Source: Trichopria drosophilae (taxonomy: Eukaryota > Arthropoda > Insecta > Hymenoptera > Diapriidae). Taken from it: 64,000 bases of DNA. The stretch is taken from contig CM059583.1 in assembly GCA_030407085.1 (NCBI GenBank), positions 81,492,001 through 81,556,000 on the forward strand, written 5' to 3'. Position numbers and translations under genes: made by a program. A model generated the notes under the pieces. It did not search any database. It worked only from the letters and a program-made list of their open reading frames with translations, and was not told where the DNA came from. Below, piece by piece: positions 45,084 to 56,511 of this stretch (its first letter is position 1; every line of letters begins with the position of its first letter).

Positions 45084-45223
45084 AAATGCACTGACAATAA
45101 TGTATGTCCAGAATGGATCACTGAAGACCAATGTAAGAAAATAAGGCCTAACAAATCTGAAGTATACGTTTTAGAGACATTCGAAGGAGAATTTTTTGAA
45201 AACTTACAAAATTTTAAATGCAC
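45084..45223 (+). CDS. TopBP1: TopBP1-like BRCT protein, second coding exon
   Basis: The acceptor CTTCCAG ends at 45,083 and the donor GTAAGTA starts at 45,224. The exon reads KCTDNNVCPEWITED, then EVYVLETFEGEFFENLQNF, finishing in phase 2. It corresponds to the BRCT0 region leading into BRCT1. The exon is AT-balanced and free of stops, and both splice sites are strong, which supports a live gene amid dead transposons. Confidence 0.75.
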
Positions 45224-45304
45224 GTAAGTAAAGATTTATACTTTACACTCATAAAGTTTATGTGTATAACCTTTTTTTATTTTTCCTTCATTATCTAAAT
45301 GCAG

Positions 45305-45437
45305 AATTGTTGGACCACGATGTTTACTTTCATGTTTCGCTACTGGCGAACCTATTCCAGCAGGCTCAAAACCAATCTATAATACAGCAATGAGAGATAT
45401 GATTGTATGTGCTTCAGGATTTACAAAAAAGATTAAG
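45305..45437 (+). CDS. TopBP1: TopBP1-like BRCT protein, third coding exon
   Basis: After the acceptor GCAG at 45,304 the exon completes the split Thr codon, reads IVGPRCLLSCFATGEPIP, then AMRDMIVCASGFTKKIK, and ends at AAG|GTAAAC in phase 0. IVGPRCLLSC and the following turn are the BRCT0/BRCT1 junction shared by TopBP1 and ECT2. The GEPIP and GFTKK parts are somewhat closer to ECT2/Pebble and the first two exons to TopBP1, so the orthology call is not final. No exon carrying the rest of BRCT1 was found up to 64,000, implying a second very large intron. Confidence 0.75.
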
Positions 45438-45719
45438 GTAAACAAAAAACTTTAAAACTTAACTATGATTAATTTTACTTTTTCAATAAATGAGCATTAC
45501 CGTAAAAGCTAATATCCTCTGGTAAATTATTTTGTTTAGAATAGCTGCTAAATACGCATATGCATGGTCATATCTAGATATAGCGGATCGCAGTCCACCT
45601 CCAATTTTAAAGCCCTTATACACGGCGAGAATCTTGAAGCGCTACTTGGCCAAAATGCGTATCGAAGGGCTTGCGAAATGTAATTACGTCAATATAATTC
45701 GATTCAAAATATAACCAAA

Positions 45720-45855
45720 TTTTAACAAATTAAATACGGCTTTTGCCTCACCAATGAGAAATCTATATTTTCCCCCTCTCGGCCGACTCGCGTGCATTCC
45801 TGAGGAGGAAGCATATATCAATCACGATGAAAAATTGACCGATTTTTAAATGACC
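45720..45855 (-). repeat. Dispersed repeat, copy 2
   Basis: This is the reverse-complement match of 7,443-7,575, including GGCCGACTCGCGTGCATTCC and the flanking AT-rich parts. It lies in intron 3 of the TopBP1-like gene. Confidence 0.7.
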
Positions 45856-46405
45856 AAATTTTGTTCGTCGATCTCGTTTCATTTCGTGATTAAAAGTCTC
45901 GAAAATATTTTTATGCTGTAAAATAATTTAAATGATTTTCAAATCGTCCATATGCTTGATGAAAGCTTTTAAAATTTTCATGCATATTTTATAGATCTTT
46001 TAAAAAATTTTTAAATATCGAGATATTGCAGGGACCTTCTTAAGAATAAAACAAAACATCAACGAAATAATCTTTTTTTTTGTATTTTTAATCACATTTT
46101 ATTGTCTTAAGGCCTCTTTCTGGGTCTATTTTTTCAAAATTTTCGATTTTCCAAAAACATCATTTTCGGGTACCTTAAGTATGTAGAATTAGTGTACAAA
46201 TAGTTAGAAATCGAATATCGACCGAGAAGAAGTCCTACACGCGTTTCTAAGCAGTATTTATTTGAGCGCACACATGTCATTTCCAGGTATATCCACTGTA
46301 ACGGTACGCTTCGCTTTCCCGCCGGTTTCTCAGATCAGGCTTGATTTTCCCGCATTATCGGTATCGTGTGAGACTAATTCTCCAGTGTTCATAATAAACT
46401 TTCCA

Positions 46406-47388
46406 CACTGAAAAACCATAGACACGATGTTCGTATGGGCCTGTCGGAACATTAAACGTATGGAAGGTAGCGCCACGATAATCGCAGCGCCGCTCTACGG
46501 GAAACGCCCGAAGTCCATACGGAATTCATCCCTTCTCCGTCATATGAAATTCGCCCCAGCTACATACTATTTTTGTGTATAAGGTGAAACGAATTTTATA
46601 ACTCGGTTCACCTCATCGTTTTTCGTGATGAGACGAATTCTACACGGAGAAAACGAGATATACATATATATTAGTACTCGATTAGATACACCAGGTACTG
46701 GCGCCTCGTCGTGTTTTCTCATATTAGCTGAAATGCACGCACCAGGTGTGCAGGGTCGCCGATTACGAGGTCCAGGTGTCGCGCCCCGTAGTTTTTCATC
46801 ATATTAGCTGAAGCACGTGCACTAGGTGTTCGAGGTCGACCTTGAAGGTCATTTCAAGGTCAAATCTGTTTGTCCTCAGAATCAGTTTTAAGGTCATTCT
46901 AAGGTCAAGTGCATTTAACCTTGAAATGACCTTCAAGGTCGACCTCGAGGACGGCGACGCCGAACACCTAGTGCATGTGCTTCAGCTAATATGATGAAAA
47001 ACTACGGCGCGCGACACCTGGACCTCGTAATCGGCGACCCAGCACACCTGGTGCGCTAATTTCAGCTAATATGAGAAAAGACGACGAGGCGCCAGTACCT
47101 GGTGTATCTAATCGTGTACTAATATATATGTATGTCTCGTTTTCTCCGTGTAGAATTCGTCTCATCACGAAAAACGATAGAGGTGAACCGAGTTATAAAA
47201 TTCGTCTAACCTTAAACACAAAAATAGTATGTAGCTGGGACGAATTTCATATGACGGAAAAGGGATGAATTCCGTATGGACTTCGGGCGTTTCCCGTAGA
47301 GCGGCTCTGCGATTAACGTGGCGCTACCTTCCATACGTTTAATGTTCCGACAGGCCCATACGAATATAGTGTCTATGGTTTTTCAGTG
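46406..47388. mobile_element. Palindromic foldback element, about 980 bp
   Basis: Left end CACTGAAAAACCATAGACAC and right end GTGTCTATGGTTTTTCAGTG are inverted copies. Pairing continues for nearly the whole half-length to a centre near 46,895. Two 60-codon frames, 46,625-46,807 (plus) and 46,986-47,168 (minus), encode almost the same peptide because they are mirror images. The centre holds AAGGTCA-type motifs. No transposase is present. CACTG ends occur in several DNA transposon groups and I do not assign one. Confidence 0.85.
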
Positions 47389-47399
47389 CAGTGTTCAGT

Positions 47400-49360
47400 T
47401 TGTAGTGTAAAAATACGCGGATTGGTAAAAAATAGAATTTTTTTTTTTTTTTTTTTAAATGGAGGTTCAATTTTCAAAATTGGTCAAAATAAAGGCTACC
47501 GCTTGAAAGATCAGGAAAAAAGCTTTAAGAATCGGTGGCCAAACATTTTTATATCTGCTATAAAAGAAAATGTATAAGCGTTGGAAAACTCTTCTCCGGA
47601 CGCGCCGTATTTCGGGGTGGTATCACTTGACGTGGAATACCCCATATATGACATTGAACTTTTCTATGGTTCTCCGAAACATTTTTTTTACTCCCTCAAC
47701 TTCCATGCTTCCTGTGGAACCCTGGAGACTTTTAAAGCACTTCATGTTCTGCCTACCATACACCATATTCCTCAGTCTCCACATACATTTTCCTTAGCTG
47801 TACATGATTTGCAACAGCTACATTTTACAATAAAATCTATTGCTTTACCTCATGAATTTGCGATTCACGTTACAACACCAGTGATTAATATCCTATTCGT
47901 TTCCATGCTCGTCTATAGGCTTTTCTTTTTTGTCATTTTCTGTTTTTCCCTTTCTGTGTCACTAAACCAGGAAGCATCGAAAACTTTTTCCCGCGTCGTG
48001 CACTTTTTTAAGAGTCTTCTCGAAAGCAGTCCTCTATAAGTCCTTAAAAATATCCATGTAATTATAAAATGTGTTTATGCCTTCCAAGCAAACACCTAAG
48101 AGACGCATTGCAAATACAATTCTACGATTTATTTCAAAACCGCTACGTATTTTTGGCACGGAAGGAATTGTAGTATTGTCACACCTGCAATTCATAATAA
48201 TGATAAACGGAAACGCAAAGAAAAACTTTCTTCAAATCTTGGTGGAGCATTGCACTTTAAACAAATGAAATACTGAGAGAGTGTAAAAAAACAGTAATGA
48301 ATCATATTATAGCTTCTGGTCGGTGGCGCTTATATTTTGCTCAGACGATTCCCATGAAATTGTCTGTTTCTTAATCAACAAGCAAATATAGGCTCATCAT
48401 GATTGCCTTCTTGACAGGAATGTGACATTTTAAAACTCTAACGACGATCGGCACGTGTCAAAAGTCGGAGCAAATCCAACGCACAGCCAAAATATAACGG
48501 TTACCTGCTTAGGATGACCTTGGAATGACCTTGAAAGTACATGTCAAGGTCAAATCGAAAATGAGTTATAATAAAGGATTCTACGACCAAATCTGGGATG
48601 GCCTTGAAATGACCTTGAAGAACTACTTCAAGTTCAAATGGAACTTTGTACGACCTTTAGACGACCTTCAAGGTGGATCCCTGGGCATCGAAAACTATAA
48701 AGCTGTCGACCTGGACGACGAAAACTTTCGCTGCACGTCAGCTAGATCAAAAACTGGGAAGCGGTTACAACTCCCGTTTATGAGATATAGGGAGATGCTA
48801 TTGAAAAATAAGAAATATGATTGGAAATTACGAGAGATAACATTTCCGTAAATATTCTTATTTGGACATTTCCGAATTGAACAACATTCGTGAATTAAAG
48901 AAAGATGAATTTTACATGAATTTACTATAAATAGTAGCCATTCGTTTTTCTACAAAATCTAAATTACAATCGTTTTTATTAAATTCGATTTATTTCGTTT
49001 TTTGTAATGTCAGTGCCTGGGCTGACAAAGAGTTCCAATTAGGTTTTGACCCATACAAAAAAGTTTACATTGGCAAAATCAGCGAGTGAAAATGTCCATG
49101 AACATCATTAATGAACGAAAATAACAACTCGATTCGTTTTTCTTCCCAAAAAGACTCCGAATGACAGAGACTTATTATTTAGGCTTCAGATCATCGTTCT
49201 ACGTTTAATTTTTTTCATCAGCTAAGAAACAAGATTGCGCTCTCGTGGCGGTACTACGAACATCGATCTATTAGTCGGTCAGATGTCAGTGCAAAAAATC
49301 TCATTGTGAACATTAATTGAGAAACTCGGTAGTTTTTCGAATAGCTGCCATACTTTTCAA
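47400..49360. other. Mixed repeat remnants, no supported gene
   Basis: A T-run at 47,438-47,456 and a MITE end (GGTGGTATCACTTGACGTGG at 47,617) resemble the ends of the element at 61.1-61.8 kb. The 152-codon frame at 47,581-48,039 begins inside this MITE end and has no recognisable domain. At 48,512-48,680 several TGACCTTGA motifs resemble the arms of the mariner-type elements. The frame at 48,525-48,851 is built on them. Confidence 0.4.
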
Positions 49361-49363
49361 TAC

Positions 49364-50449
49364 GTGGGTAAGTTCTTTGAGGTAAACATGTCGGATTATA
49401 CTCCTACCGAAAATAATCACATGATTATGATTTTAGGCGAAACTCAAAATAATTTTGCAACTGCTGCACGACTTTATGCGCAACGTTTTCCGAACAAGAG
49501 ACATCCAAACTGGGTAACCATTCGCGATCTGGCTGCAAGAGCTCGAGAAGGGAGAATGCACTCGTTGCATGAATATGATGAAACTGACACACATGTCATT
49601 ACTGTTCTTGCACTTGGGCATATGAATCCCCATATTAGTAGCCGTCAAATACAACGAGAACAGACATACGTCGGTAAGTGCTGCTAAAAGTTCTGAAGGC
49701 AACAAAGTGTCATGCTTAACACATTGCATTAACTCATGCATTAACACCAGCTGATATGGTAGCACGCGTTCGGTTCTGTCAATGGGCTTTGCGAATGATT
49801 CAATGTGACAACCAATTCTTTAGGTACGTCCTTTTCTCTGACGAAGCTACCTTCCAAAGTACTGGGCATTTAAATAGACCCAACAGTCATTATTGGTCAG
49901 ACGTTAATCCTCGCTGGCATAGATCTATTGACAATCAATATCGGTGGTCTGTAATGGTATGGTGTGGTATTGTAAATGGTTACTTAATTGGACCCTACTT
50001 TTTTGCTGATAATGTAACTGCTGCAAGATATTTGCAGTTCATCAGAAATGATTTCTTTAATTTAATGGAGAACATGGATCTAAAAACCAGACAACGGATG
50101 TGGTTCCAGAAGACAAGGCACCTCCACATTTTGCACGCATTGCACGAGATCACTTAAATGAGCAACACCAACATCGCTGAGTCGCTGGATTGGACGTGGT
50201 GGACTATTTCAATGGCCTCACCGTTCACCAGATTTAACACCTCTTGATTTTTACCTATGGGGGATGTTGAAAGATTGCGTTTACGCACAACGTGCGACGA
50301 TGAGTGATGATATGAAAGAACGTATACGAACTGCTTTTGCAGCGATACCCCGTACTGTGTTATTACAAACAGTGGACAACTTTCATAAATGATTAAACTT
50401 GTGTTTACAGGAAAATGGAGATAATTTTGAACAGCACCTTCGTTTTTAG
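49364..50449 (+). pseudogene. Tc1/mariner-type transposase, frameshifted copy
   Basis: The N-terminal part (MSDYTPTENNHMIMILGE; LARAREGRMHSLHEYDET with a helix-turn-helix pattern) is followed by the catalytic domain: FSDEATFQSTGHLNRPN with the first Asp (near 49,840), SVMVWCGIVNGYLIGPYFF, then after a one-base shift DKAPPHFARIARDHL with the second Asp (near 50,115), and SPDLTPLDFYLWG with the third (near 50,240). The last part ends ENGDNFEQHLRF at TAG. There are at least three frame breaks and a stop. The downstream sequence (GTGAGAGGCAAGGAGACTCA; CTACGTCCACGTCGTTGT) matches the region beyond the transposase at 52.0 kb in inverse orientation, so the two genes share a 3' end. Confidence 0.85.
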
Positions 50450-50714
50450 TTCTTAAGGTTAAATTGTGAGAGGCAAGGAGACTCACATTAAAAAAGCACC
50501 CCATGGGGACATGATTCTACTACGTCCACGTCGTTGTCCCCGGGTAATGCTAAAAGTAGAATAAACATTTTCATGGAAAGTTTTTTTAAACGTATTTATC
50601 CACAGTAGTCTAATTTGCAGAACACGAATCTAAAAAATATTCCGGCATTGGTATTTTGTTCTGGTAAGTGTCCGGCAGTAATATTTTGGCAAGTAATGTT
50701 ACAATTAAGTAATA

Positions 50715-51100
50715 TTTCGTAATAGAATCCCATTAAATAGCCAGTGAAAAATATTTCAACATTTGCCTGAAACGTTTTCCCCTAAAATGCACTTCCGCTG
50801 AGTTAAGTCGCAGTTCCGGGAGTTTTAAGTTTGACGTTGAATTGACCTTGTTGGAAAAATGGACCATATCATATTCGGAGATAATATTTTGTGCTCTTTC
50901 CGAATCCGTGAGAAAAAATTGGGTTTCCATTTAGAAAAACAAACTTGACCTTGAAATAACCTTCAAGGTCTTGTTCAAGGTCAAATTCCATATCGTCATT
51001 AAATAGCCAGGGAAAAATCCTTCAACTTTTGTCTGAAATATTTTCCCAAATAATGCACTCCTGCTGAGATATTTCGCCGTCCCGGGACTTTTGGCGAACC
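50715..51100. mobile_element. Half of a mariner-type inverted repeat (family B)
   Basis: The sequence follows the right arm of the element at 55,042-56,357 (AAATAGCCAG, TCCGGGAGTTTTAAGTTTGA, CCGGGACTTTTGG) but lacks a matching left arm. It abuts family A sequence at 51,102. It may be the right arm of the element that carried the 49.4-50.4-kb transposase. Confidence 0.7.
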
Positions 51101-51101
51101 A

Positions 51102-51358
51102 TACACAGGGTGGCCGCTTTTTCTGAAGACATAATATCTTGAGAACTATGCACAGAATCAAAAAAGGTGTGGGATGAAAGTTGTTCGACACGAAGGGGGG
51201 CATCCAGTGATAATGAAAATGATTAGAAAACAATAAATCTTAAATAGGAACCCCCATTTTTTATTGCAGATTTGGATTCTCCGGGTGGGGGAGAGGGTCA
51301 ATTTCATTATTACTGAATGCCCCCCTTCGTGTCGAACAACTTTTATCGACCACGAATA
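51102..51358. mobile_element. Short family A remnant
   Basis: It starts TACACAGGGTGGCCGC and carries one copy of the GAACTATGCACAGAATCAAA unit. It then turns into inverted sequence ending TTCGTGTCGAACAACTTTTA, making a small palindrome. It sits between the family B half and the complete family A element. Confidence 0.65.
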
Positions 51359-52026
51359 AACAGGGTGGCCGATTTATCTGAAGACATCGAAATATCTCGA
51401 GAACTATGCACAGAATCAAAAAAGTTGTCGGATGAAAGTTGTTCGACACGAAGGGGGGCATCCAGTGATAATTAAATTTACCCCCTCCCCCATCCCCTGG
51501 AGGTGGAGTGGGGGCAAAAACAATAAAACTTAAATAGGAACCCCCATTTTTTATTGCAGATTTGGATTCTCCGGAAAAAAGTACACGAATTTGACCTAGG
51601 AGCTATTGCATTTTGGTTCACAGGTGGCGCTGTAATCGATAAAAATCCAAATTTATCCGAAGACATTGAAATACCTCGCGAACTATGCACAGAAACAAAA
51701 AAGTTGTCAGATGAAAGTTGTTTGACACGAAGGGGGCATCCAGTAATAATGAAATTTACCCCCTCCCCCATCTCCTGGGGGTGGAGTGGGGGCAAAAACA
51801 ATAAAACTTAAATAGGAACCCCCAGTTTTTATTGCAGATTTGGATTCTCCAATATTGGCAATTTTCGCCCGCGTAGCGGATATGGAATACGGTCATTCTA
51901 ACAAAGCCGGGAAAAAATACGTTTAGCGTTACCCAGGAACAACGACGTGGACGTAGTATTTTTCTGTTCCCTTTGGGGTGCTTGTTTTACGTGAGTCCCC
52001 TTGCCTCTCACTGTCTCACTGTTCAC

Positions 52027-53828
52027 TTACTTGAGTAAGTGTTCGAAATGTTGACCTTCCACTTCAATGCATTTATTTATTCTTTCTTCAAATGACTTTA
52101 TACATGATAGAATCATATCTGCAGAAATTTCTGCGCAAGCAGTTCTTATGCGTTCCACCATGTTTTCACGAGTCGTTGGTACTTGTTCATAAACCTTACC
52201 TTTTAGGTAACCCCATAGGAAGAAATCCAGAGATGTTAGATCAGGTGACCTCGCAGGCCAATTAATGGGGCCACCTCTACCAATCCACCTACCATTGTAA
52301 TCACGGTCTAGTATTTCCCTTGCTACTCTTGAAAAATGTGCTGGGCAACCATCATGCTGAAACCACATTGTCCGTCGGACGTCCATAGCAACATCCTCAA
52401 GTAGTAATGGTACTTCTTGTTCTAGGAAATCTCGATATTTTGTTCCATTCAAATTACCTTCAATGAAATAAGGACCAATGAGTTTATTTCCTATGATTCA
52501 ACACCAAACGTTCACCGACCAAGGACGTTGATGATTAACTTGTCGTAACCAATGGGGATTTTCTACGCTCCAATAATGCATATTATGCCTATTGACGCCA
52601 CCATGGTTCGTGAATGTAGATTCATCTGAAAATAATACATTAGCAAAGAAATTGTGGTTCGTTTGCATTTTTTGAAATGCCCATTCACAAAACACCACGC
52701 GGTTATGAAAATCATCGCCATCTAGTTCCTTTTTCATCAGTAATTATTTCGAAAATGTGTTTTTATGTTCACCCTTATTTTTTTTTAATTTTGAAATTAA
52801 TTTAGAAAAATGTAGTAGCATTTTTTAACTTTTGATTTTATCTACAAGAACTTGTTCGAAGGTGTAAATATAGCATTTTGGCTATTTAAAAAAATTCTAT
52901 TCCGACCCGGTCAAATTTTTTAGCGTATTTTAGATTTCTTGAAATGAGAATTTGGGTTTTATTTTAATTATTTAAACATAAAAATAAAGTATTAAAAAAA
53001 TATTTCGCATAATCATTTTCGTAGTTTTTCCCTCTCTTTCGCATATAAACATTAATTTTTAAATAAAGTTACAAGTAACAGCACAAAAGTGTTATTTTCA
53101 TAGTATGCGTAAAATTCGACTATACGCATCTGAAAAGGGCGCACAAATTTTACGCATACTATAAAAAAAACAGTGTTCGATACTCGGGTTGTAACGTTGA
53201 ATTTTCCTTTATTTAATTTCTCAAAAAAAAAAATCGGTACATACAAATAAACATGATTATACCACTAGACTACAGAATGTCCGTACACAAAAATATTCAC
53301 TGTTCGTTTAATTACTTGTAATTAAAAGTACAATGAATATTGAGTATTTTACGTGAAATATTCCAAGTCGAAAAATATGTATCTCGGGTCAACGTAAATC
53401 TTAATTTAATCCACTTATGCATACAAAAATGATACAAATTTAATCAGTGAAATGTGATATGGGTGAAACTTATGACGATGCAATATTCTTTGAATACTGT
53501 CTCTGGAAATGCCGGAATCGCGATGTAATTGTCGTGTGCTTACATGTGGATTTTGGTGAATAGCTGCTAGTACAGCTACTTCGTTAGCTTCTCCTGTAAC
53601 TGTTAATCTTCGCTTCCTTTTTTTCATTTGTACGCTGCCATCAGAGTGAAAGGCATTCACAACTTTGTAAAAAAAAGAACGCGAGCGAGCATCATCTGGA
53701 AAACGCTCCGCATACAACGCAACAGCATCGTCAATATTCCTCTTACATTCACCATAAATAAGAATCATTTCGATTTTTTCGGGAACTGTAGCAGGATTCA
53801 TTTTTAACTTGCAATTCGATTTAAGCAA
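52027..53828 (-). pseudogene. DD41D Tc1/mariner-type transposase, split by insertion
   Basis: The N-terminal half is at 53,828-53,447 (MNPATVPEKIEMILIYGE; STRQLHRDSGISRDSIQRIL, a helix-turn-helix). The catalytic half is at 52,740-52,027: FSDESTFTNHGGVNRHN (first Asp), WFQHDGCPAHFSRVAREIL (second), SPDLTSLDFFLWGYLKGKVY (third). Exactly 41 residues separate the second Asp from the Asp of LDFF, defining DD41D spacing. The C-terminus ends EGQHFEHLLK. A TGA replaces a sense codon after SVNVWC (near 52,497), and 702 bp are inserted between the halves. Apart from these two lesions the frame is intact, which makes this the best-preserved transposase in the window. Confidence 0.9.
52741..53442. mobile_element. 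702-bp AT-rich insertion in the transposase
   Basis: ATCAG occurs on both sides (52,736-52,740 and 53,443-53,447). Removing the insert and one copy restores the frame (HISLMKKELDGDDF). The ends, TAATTATTTCG and CAAATTTA, are only weakly inverted. An internal palindrome around 53,105-53,163 (TAGTATGCGTAAAATT and AATTTTACGCATACTA) could form a hairpin. No coding capacity. Confidence 0.7.
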
Positions 53829-54649
53829 TGAAGGGTAGACAAAAAATAGTCACGTAAACGGAAAGTTGTTATTCTAAAAGCAAAGTGACCTCCGACCGAA
53901 TTACTACCAATACAATGGACTTCAAAAACAGTCTTACACTGAGAGACCGTGAATACTAAATTTTAATATGGGGATTAGAAAGTCGCGATATCCATTTACT
54001 TCCCTTCAGGAAAGTAGGGAAAAATGTAGGTGAACTGGTTACGTGTGACTCAACTTATGTATAAAATGATATGCTACTTTATTTTCGAGTTATGCCGCCC
54101 TCTAGCGTTATGTAACAGAACCGGCGCCGGTGATGGCCGAAATGCAAGCGATGTACATGTATGAAACCACGTGAGTTCTCTCGGGGTCCGGTAGAGGGCG
54201 ACGAAATCCCCAAATGAAGTAAGAGTTTCGTTTTGTTTAATAGAAGCTGGTTTGACCGTCAATGCTCAGCTTATTTATTCTCATTTCGGAAAAAACATAC
54301 AGAGAGAGAATGAATGAGCTGAGTGAAGGGACATGACGCGTTTTTTAATGGATTGCGTGATGTCCTCTTTTTGTTTATTAAATAATAAATTTAAAACCTA
54401 AAATGTAATTTTATTGAAGGTAGAAAACTTATTTATAAAATTGCTTCCATATTGTATGCACAATTTTTATGTAATCAGTTTTGATTTTTAATATGAAGAA
54501 TATCAATTATTCATAATCTTAATTTTTCGAATGGACATTATTAAAATTTCATATTCAGAATAACAATTTTCGCAATTGATATTACTAAATTCTAATATTA
54601 GAATTTTTAATATTAAATTTTCATAAAGGGATCAAATTGTCCCTATTTG
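53829..54649. other. Interior of family A element, unassigned
   Basis: Sequence upstream of the transposase start, AT-rich beyond 54,360. It probably includes the transposase promoter, which I cannot place. The 62-codon minus frame at 54,074-54,262 shows no domain. Confidence 0.4.
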
Positions 54650-55041
54650 CCACCTGGATGCCCCCCTTCGTGTCGAACAAATTTCATCCGACAACTTTTT
54701 TGATTCTGTGCATAGTTCTCGAGGTATTTCAATGTCTTCAGATAAATTTGGATTTCTATCGATTACAGCGCCACCTGTGAACCAAAATGCAATAGCTCCT
54801 AGGTCAAATTGGTGTACTTTTTTCCGGAGAATCCAAATCTGCAATAAAAACTGGGGGTTCCTATTTAAGTTTTATTGTTTTTGCCCCCACTCCACCCCCA
54901 GGGGTTGGGGGAGGAGGTAAATTTCATTATCACTGGATGCCCCCCTTCGTGTCGAACAACTTTCATCCGACAACTTTTTTGATTCTGTGCATAGTTCTCG
55001 AGATATTTCGATGTCTTCAGATAAATCGGCCACCCTGTATA

Positions 55042-56357
55042 TACAGGGTGATCCAAAAGTCCCGGAACAGCAAAATATCTCAGCGGGAGTGCATTTTCGA
55101 GGAAAATGTTTCAGACAAAAGTTTCAGGATTTTTCCCTGGCTATTTAATGGCGATATTGAATTTGACCTTGAACATGACCTTGAAGGTTATTTCAAGGTC
55201 AAGTTAATTTTTTTAAATGGGAACCCCTATTTTTTTTCATGGATTCTGAAAGAGCGGGAAATTCTACGTTCGAGTATGATATGATCGATTTTTCCGGCAA
55301 GGTCATTTCAAGGTGAAACTTAAAACTCCCGTAAGCGCGAAATATCTCAGAGGGTGTGCATTTCTTTGGAAATTGTTTCAGACAAAAGTTTAAGGATTTT
55401 TCCTGGGATATTTAATGGTAGCACAGAATTTGACCTTGAACATGACCTTGAAGGTTATTTCAAGGTCAAGTTTGTTTTTTTTAATGGAAACTGCTATTTT
55501 TTTTTTCACGGATTCGGAGAGAGCACAAAATTTTACGTCCAAATATGCTATGGCCGTTTTTTTCGGCAATGTCATTTCAAGGCCAAACTTAAAACTCCCG
55601 GAACAGCGAATTAACTCAGCAAGAGGTCATTTTCGGGTAAAATGTTTCAGACAAAAGTTTCAGGATTTTTTCCGGGATATTTAATGCTAGCATAAAATTT
55701 GACCTTGAAGATTATTCTCAGGTCAAGATTATTTTTTTTTTAATTGGAACCCCGTTTCATTTTCTTAACGAAGTTATGTGGATCTTCCGGTGTTGAGAGT
55801 GGTTAAATTCATTTTGTTCAATTTCATTTTGTTCTGTTTATGACATTGCCGAAAAAAACGGCCATAGCATATTTGGACGTAAAATTTTGTGCTCTCTCCG
55901 AATCCGCGAAAAAAAATAGCAGTTTCCATTAAAAAAAACAAACTTGACCTTGAAATAACCTTGAAGGTTATGTTCATGGTCAAATTCTGTGCTACCATTA
56001 AATAGCCCGGGAAAAATCCTTAAACTTTTGTCTGAAACAATTTCCAAAGAAATGCACACCCTCTGAGATATTTCGCCGTCACGGGAGTTTTAAGTTTCAC
56101 CTTGAAATGACCTTGCCGAAAAAAACGGCCATAGCATATTCGGACGTAAAATTTTGTGCTCTTTCCGAATCCGTGAAAAAAAGGGGATTCCCATTTAAAA
56201 AAATTAACTTGACCTTGAAATAACCTTCAAGGTCAAATTCAATATCGCCATTAAATAGCCAGGGAAAAATCCTTAAACTTTTGTCTAAAACATTTTCTCC
56301 GAAAATGCACTCCCGCTGAGATATTTTGCTGTTCCGGGACTTTTGGATCACCCTGTA
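55042..56357. mobile_element. 1.3-kb foldback element (family B), non-autonomous
   Basis: It starts TACAGGGTGATCCAAAAGTC and ends with the reverse complement, flanked by TA (55,040 and 56,358). Both halves are inverted copies, each with internal direct repeats of an arm unit near 290 bp. Only about 150 bp at 55,700-55,850 are unpaired. No transposase: it would depend on a DD41D enzyme such as the one in 12.2-16.2 kb. Ten exact TCAAGGTCA motifs (both strands) occur inside. Frames across it are mirrored arm sequence. Confidence 0.9.
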
Positions 56358-56461
56358 TATATACACAGTGATGATAAAAAGTTCCGGAACGGTTAAATGA
56401 AATTGGAACCATTATTTGTGTATAGAACGGGAAGCCTAACGTTAGAACTTACCGTGGGTGG

Positions 56462-56476
56462 GTGTGCGTGCGTGCA

Positions 56477-56510
<34 letters not shown>
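56462..56510. repeat. (GT)n microsatellite at the 3' end of a LINE
   Basis: GTGTGCGTGC followed by about 14 GT dinucleotides. On the minus strand it is (AC)n and directly follows the 3' end of the LINE ORF2 region. Confidence 0.95.

Positions 56511-56511
<1 letters not shown>

Larger units (their letters stand above)
51359..55039. mobile_element. 3.7-kb mariner-type element (family A) with transposase
   Basis: The left end is ACAGGGTGGCCGATTTATC (51,360) and the right end is its reverse complement ending CACCCTGTA at 55,039. Each arm contains tandem copies of a unit of about 250-285 bp (GAACTATGCACAGAA near 51,402 and 51,680 on the left; inverted near 54,710 and 54,990 on the right). The transposase lies between on the minus strand. 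The right TA target site is shared with the adjoining element at 55,042. Confidence 0.85.

Noticed and set aside
45532..45714. Candidate fourth TopBP1 exon
   Set aside because: A TTTAG acceptor-like start is present but the translation (IAAKYAYAWSYLDIADR) does not continue a BRCT domain and no donor fits.
47581..48039. 152-codon open frame
   Set aside because: It starts inside a MITE end, has no recognisable domain, and its sequence looks like unselected pyrimidine-rich DNA.
48525..48851. 108-codon frame with MTLKVHVKVKSK start
   Set aside because: Its N-terminal part is a translation of TGACCTTGA repeat sequence from a mariner-type arm and the remainder has no domain.
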